A stretch of DNA of 5,450 nt from Desulfonatronospira sp. (GTDB lineage Bacteria > Desulfobacterota > Desulfovibrionia > Desulfovibrionales > Desulfonatronovibrionaceae): NCBI GenBank assembly GCA_003554505.1, contig PWGS01000031.1, forward strand, positions 1-5,450. The letters are read 5' to 3'. The translations under genes were made by a program, and so were the position numbers. The notes under the pieces were generated by a model. That model worked only from the letters and a program-made list of their open reading frames with translations. It ran no database searches and was not told the DNA's origin. Below, piece after piece: positions 5,381-5,450 of this stretch. Position 1 is the first letter of the stretch. Each line of letters starts with the position of its first letter.

Positions 5381-5450
5381 TTCCGCCATAGAATTCAACA
5401 TGAAGAAAACAGAATAAGCAGCAATGACTAAGCTGACTCATTTATAACTA

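Larger units (their letters stand above)
5174..5450. other. Upstream region of the pgk cluster, no convincing gene
   Basis: Two short open frames cross this stretch, one on each strand (5202-5417 + and 5441-5244 -). Neither has a recognisable domain or a clear ribosome site, and both run through repeat sequence. The - strand carries the pgk ribosome site, a TATAAT (5197-5192) only 18 bases before the start codon, and an imperfect inverted repeat ATAACTC...GGGTTAT (5195-5221) that could be an operator. The right half contains copies of repeats also seen upstream of greA. Confidence 0.7.

Noticed and set aside
5202..5441. Two overlapping short open frames in the pgk upstream region
   Set aside because: They overlap on opposite strands, run through dispersed repeat sequence, and lack ribosome sites and recognisable motifs.

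Overview
The window looks like a stretch of core chromosome from a Gram-negative, proteobacterium-like organism. A relative of the Desulfovibrionales (Desulfobacterota, former Deltaproteobacteria) is my best guess. It rests on the remembered look of the GreA, the PabB-PabC fusion and the pgk-tpiA-secG order, not on a search. The genes are moderately GC-rich and tightly packed. The two window ends are AT-richer and non-coding.

Layout: bases 1-382 are a gene-free upstream region rich in inverted and direct repeats. Two genes on the + strand follow with a 9-base gap: greA (383-880, transcription elongation factor) and a pabB-pabC fusion (890-2677, 4-aminobenzoate synthesis for folate). They converge on a second cluster that reads on the - strand from the right: pgk (5173-3989), tpiA (3976-3221), secG (3202-2855) and a tRNA-Leu with anticodon GAG (2826-2742). 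A perfect 11-bp hairpin (2682-2709) lies between the converging units. Bases 5174-5450 are the upstream region of the pgk cluster and contain no convincing gene.

The - strand cluster looks like one operon, with gaps of 12, 18 and 28 bases. It joins two glycolytic/gluconeogenic enzymes (phosphoglycerate kinase, triosephosphate isomerase) to a subunit of the Sec translocon and a tRNA. SecG starts at TTG, supported by a well-placed GGAGGT. The + strand pair has no obvious functional link between its members; the short gap suggests co-transcription.

Three points stand out. (1) The GreA tip has Ala at position 41, where the family normally has the Asp that helps hold the catalytic metal in RNA polymerase. 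(2) A 163-base element (185-347) just upstream of greA is bounded by inverted repeats with a 17-base perfect core starting at a TA dinucleotide. It could be a MITE-like insertion or a multibranched leader RNA, and it may supply the greA promoter. (3) Related sequence blocks occur in the upstream regions of both units (about 12-164 and 5291-5380), suggesting a dispersed intergenic repeat family. No complete new multi-gene system is visible here; the genes themselves are ordinary housekeeping genes.
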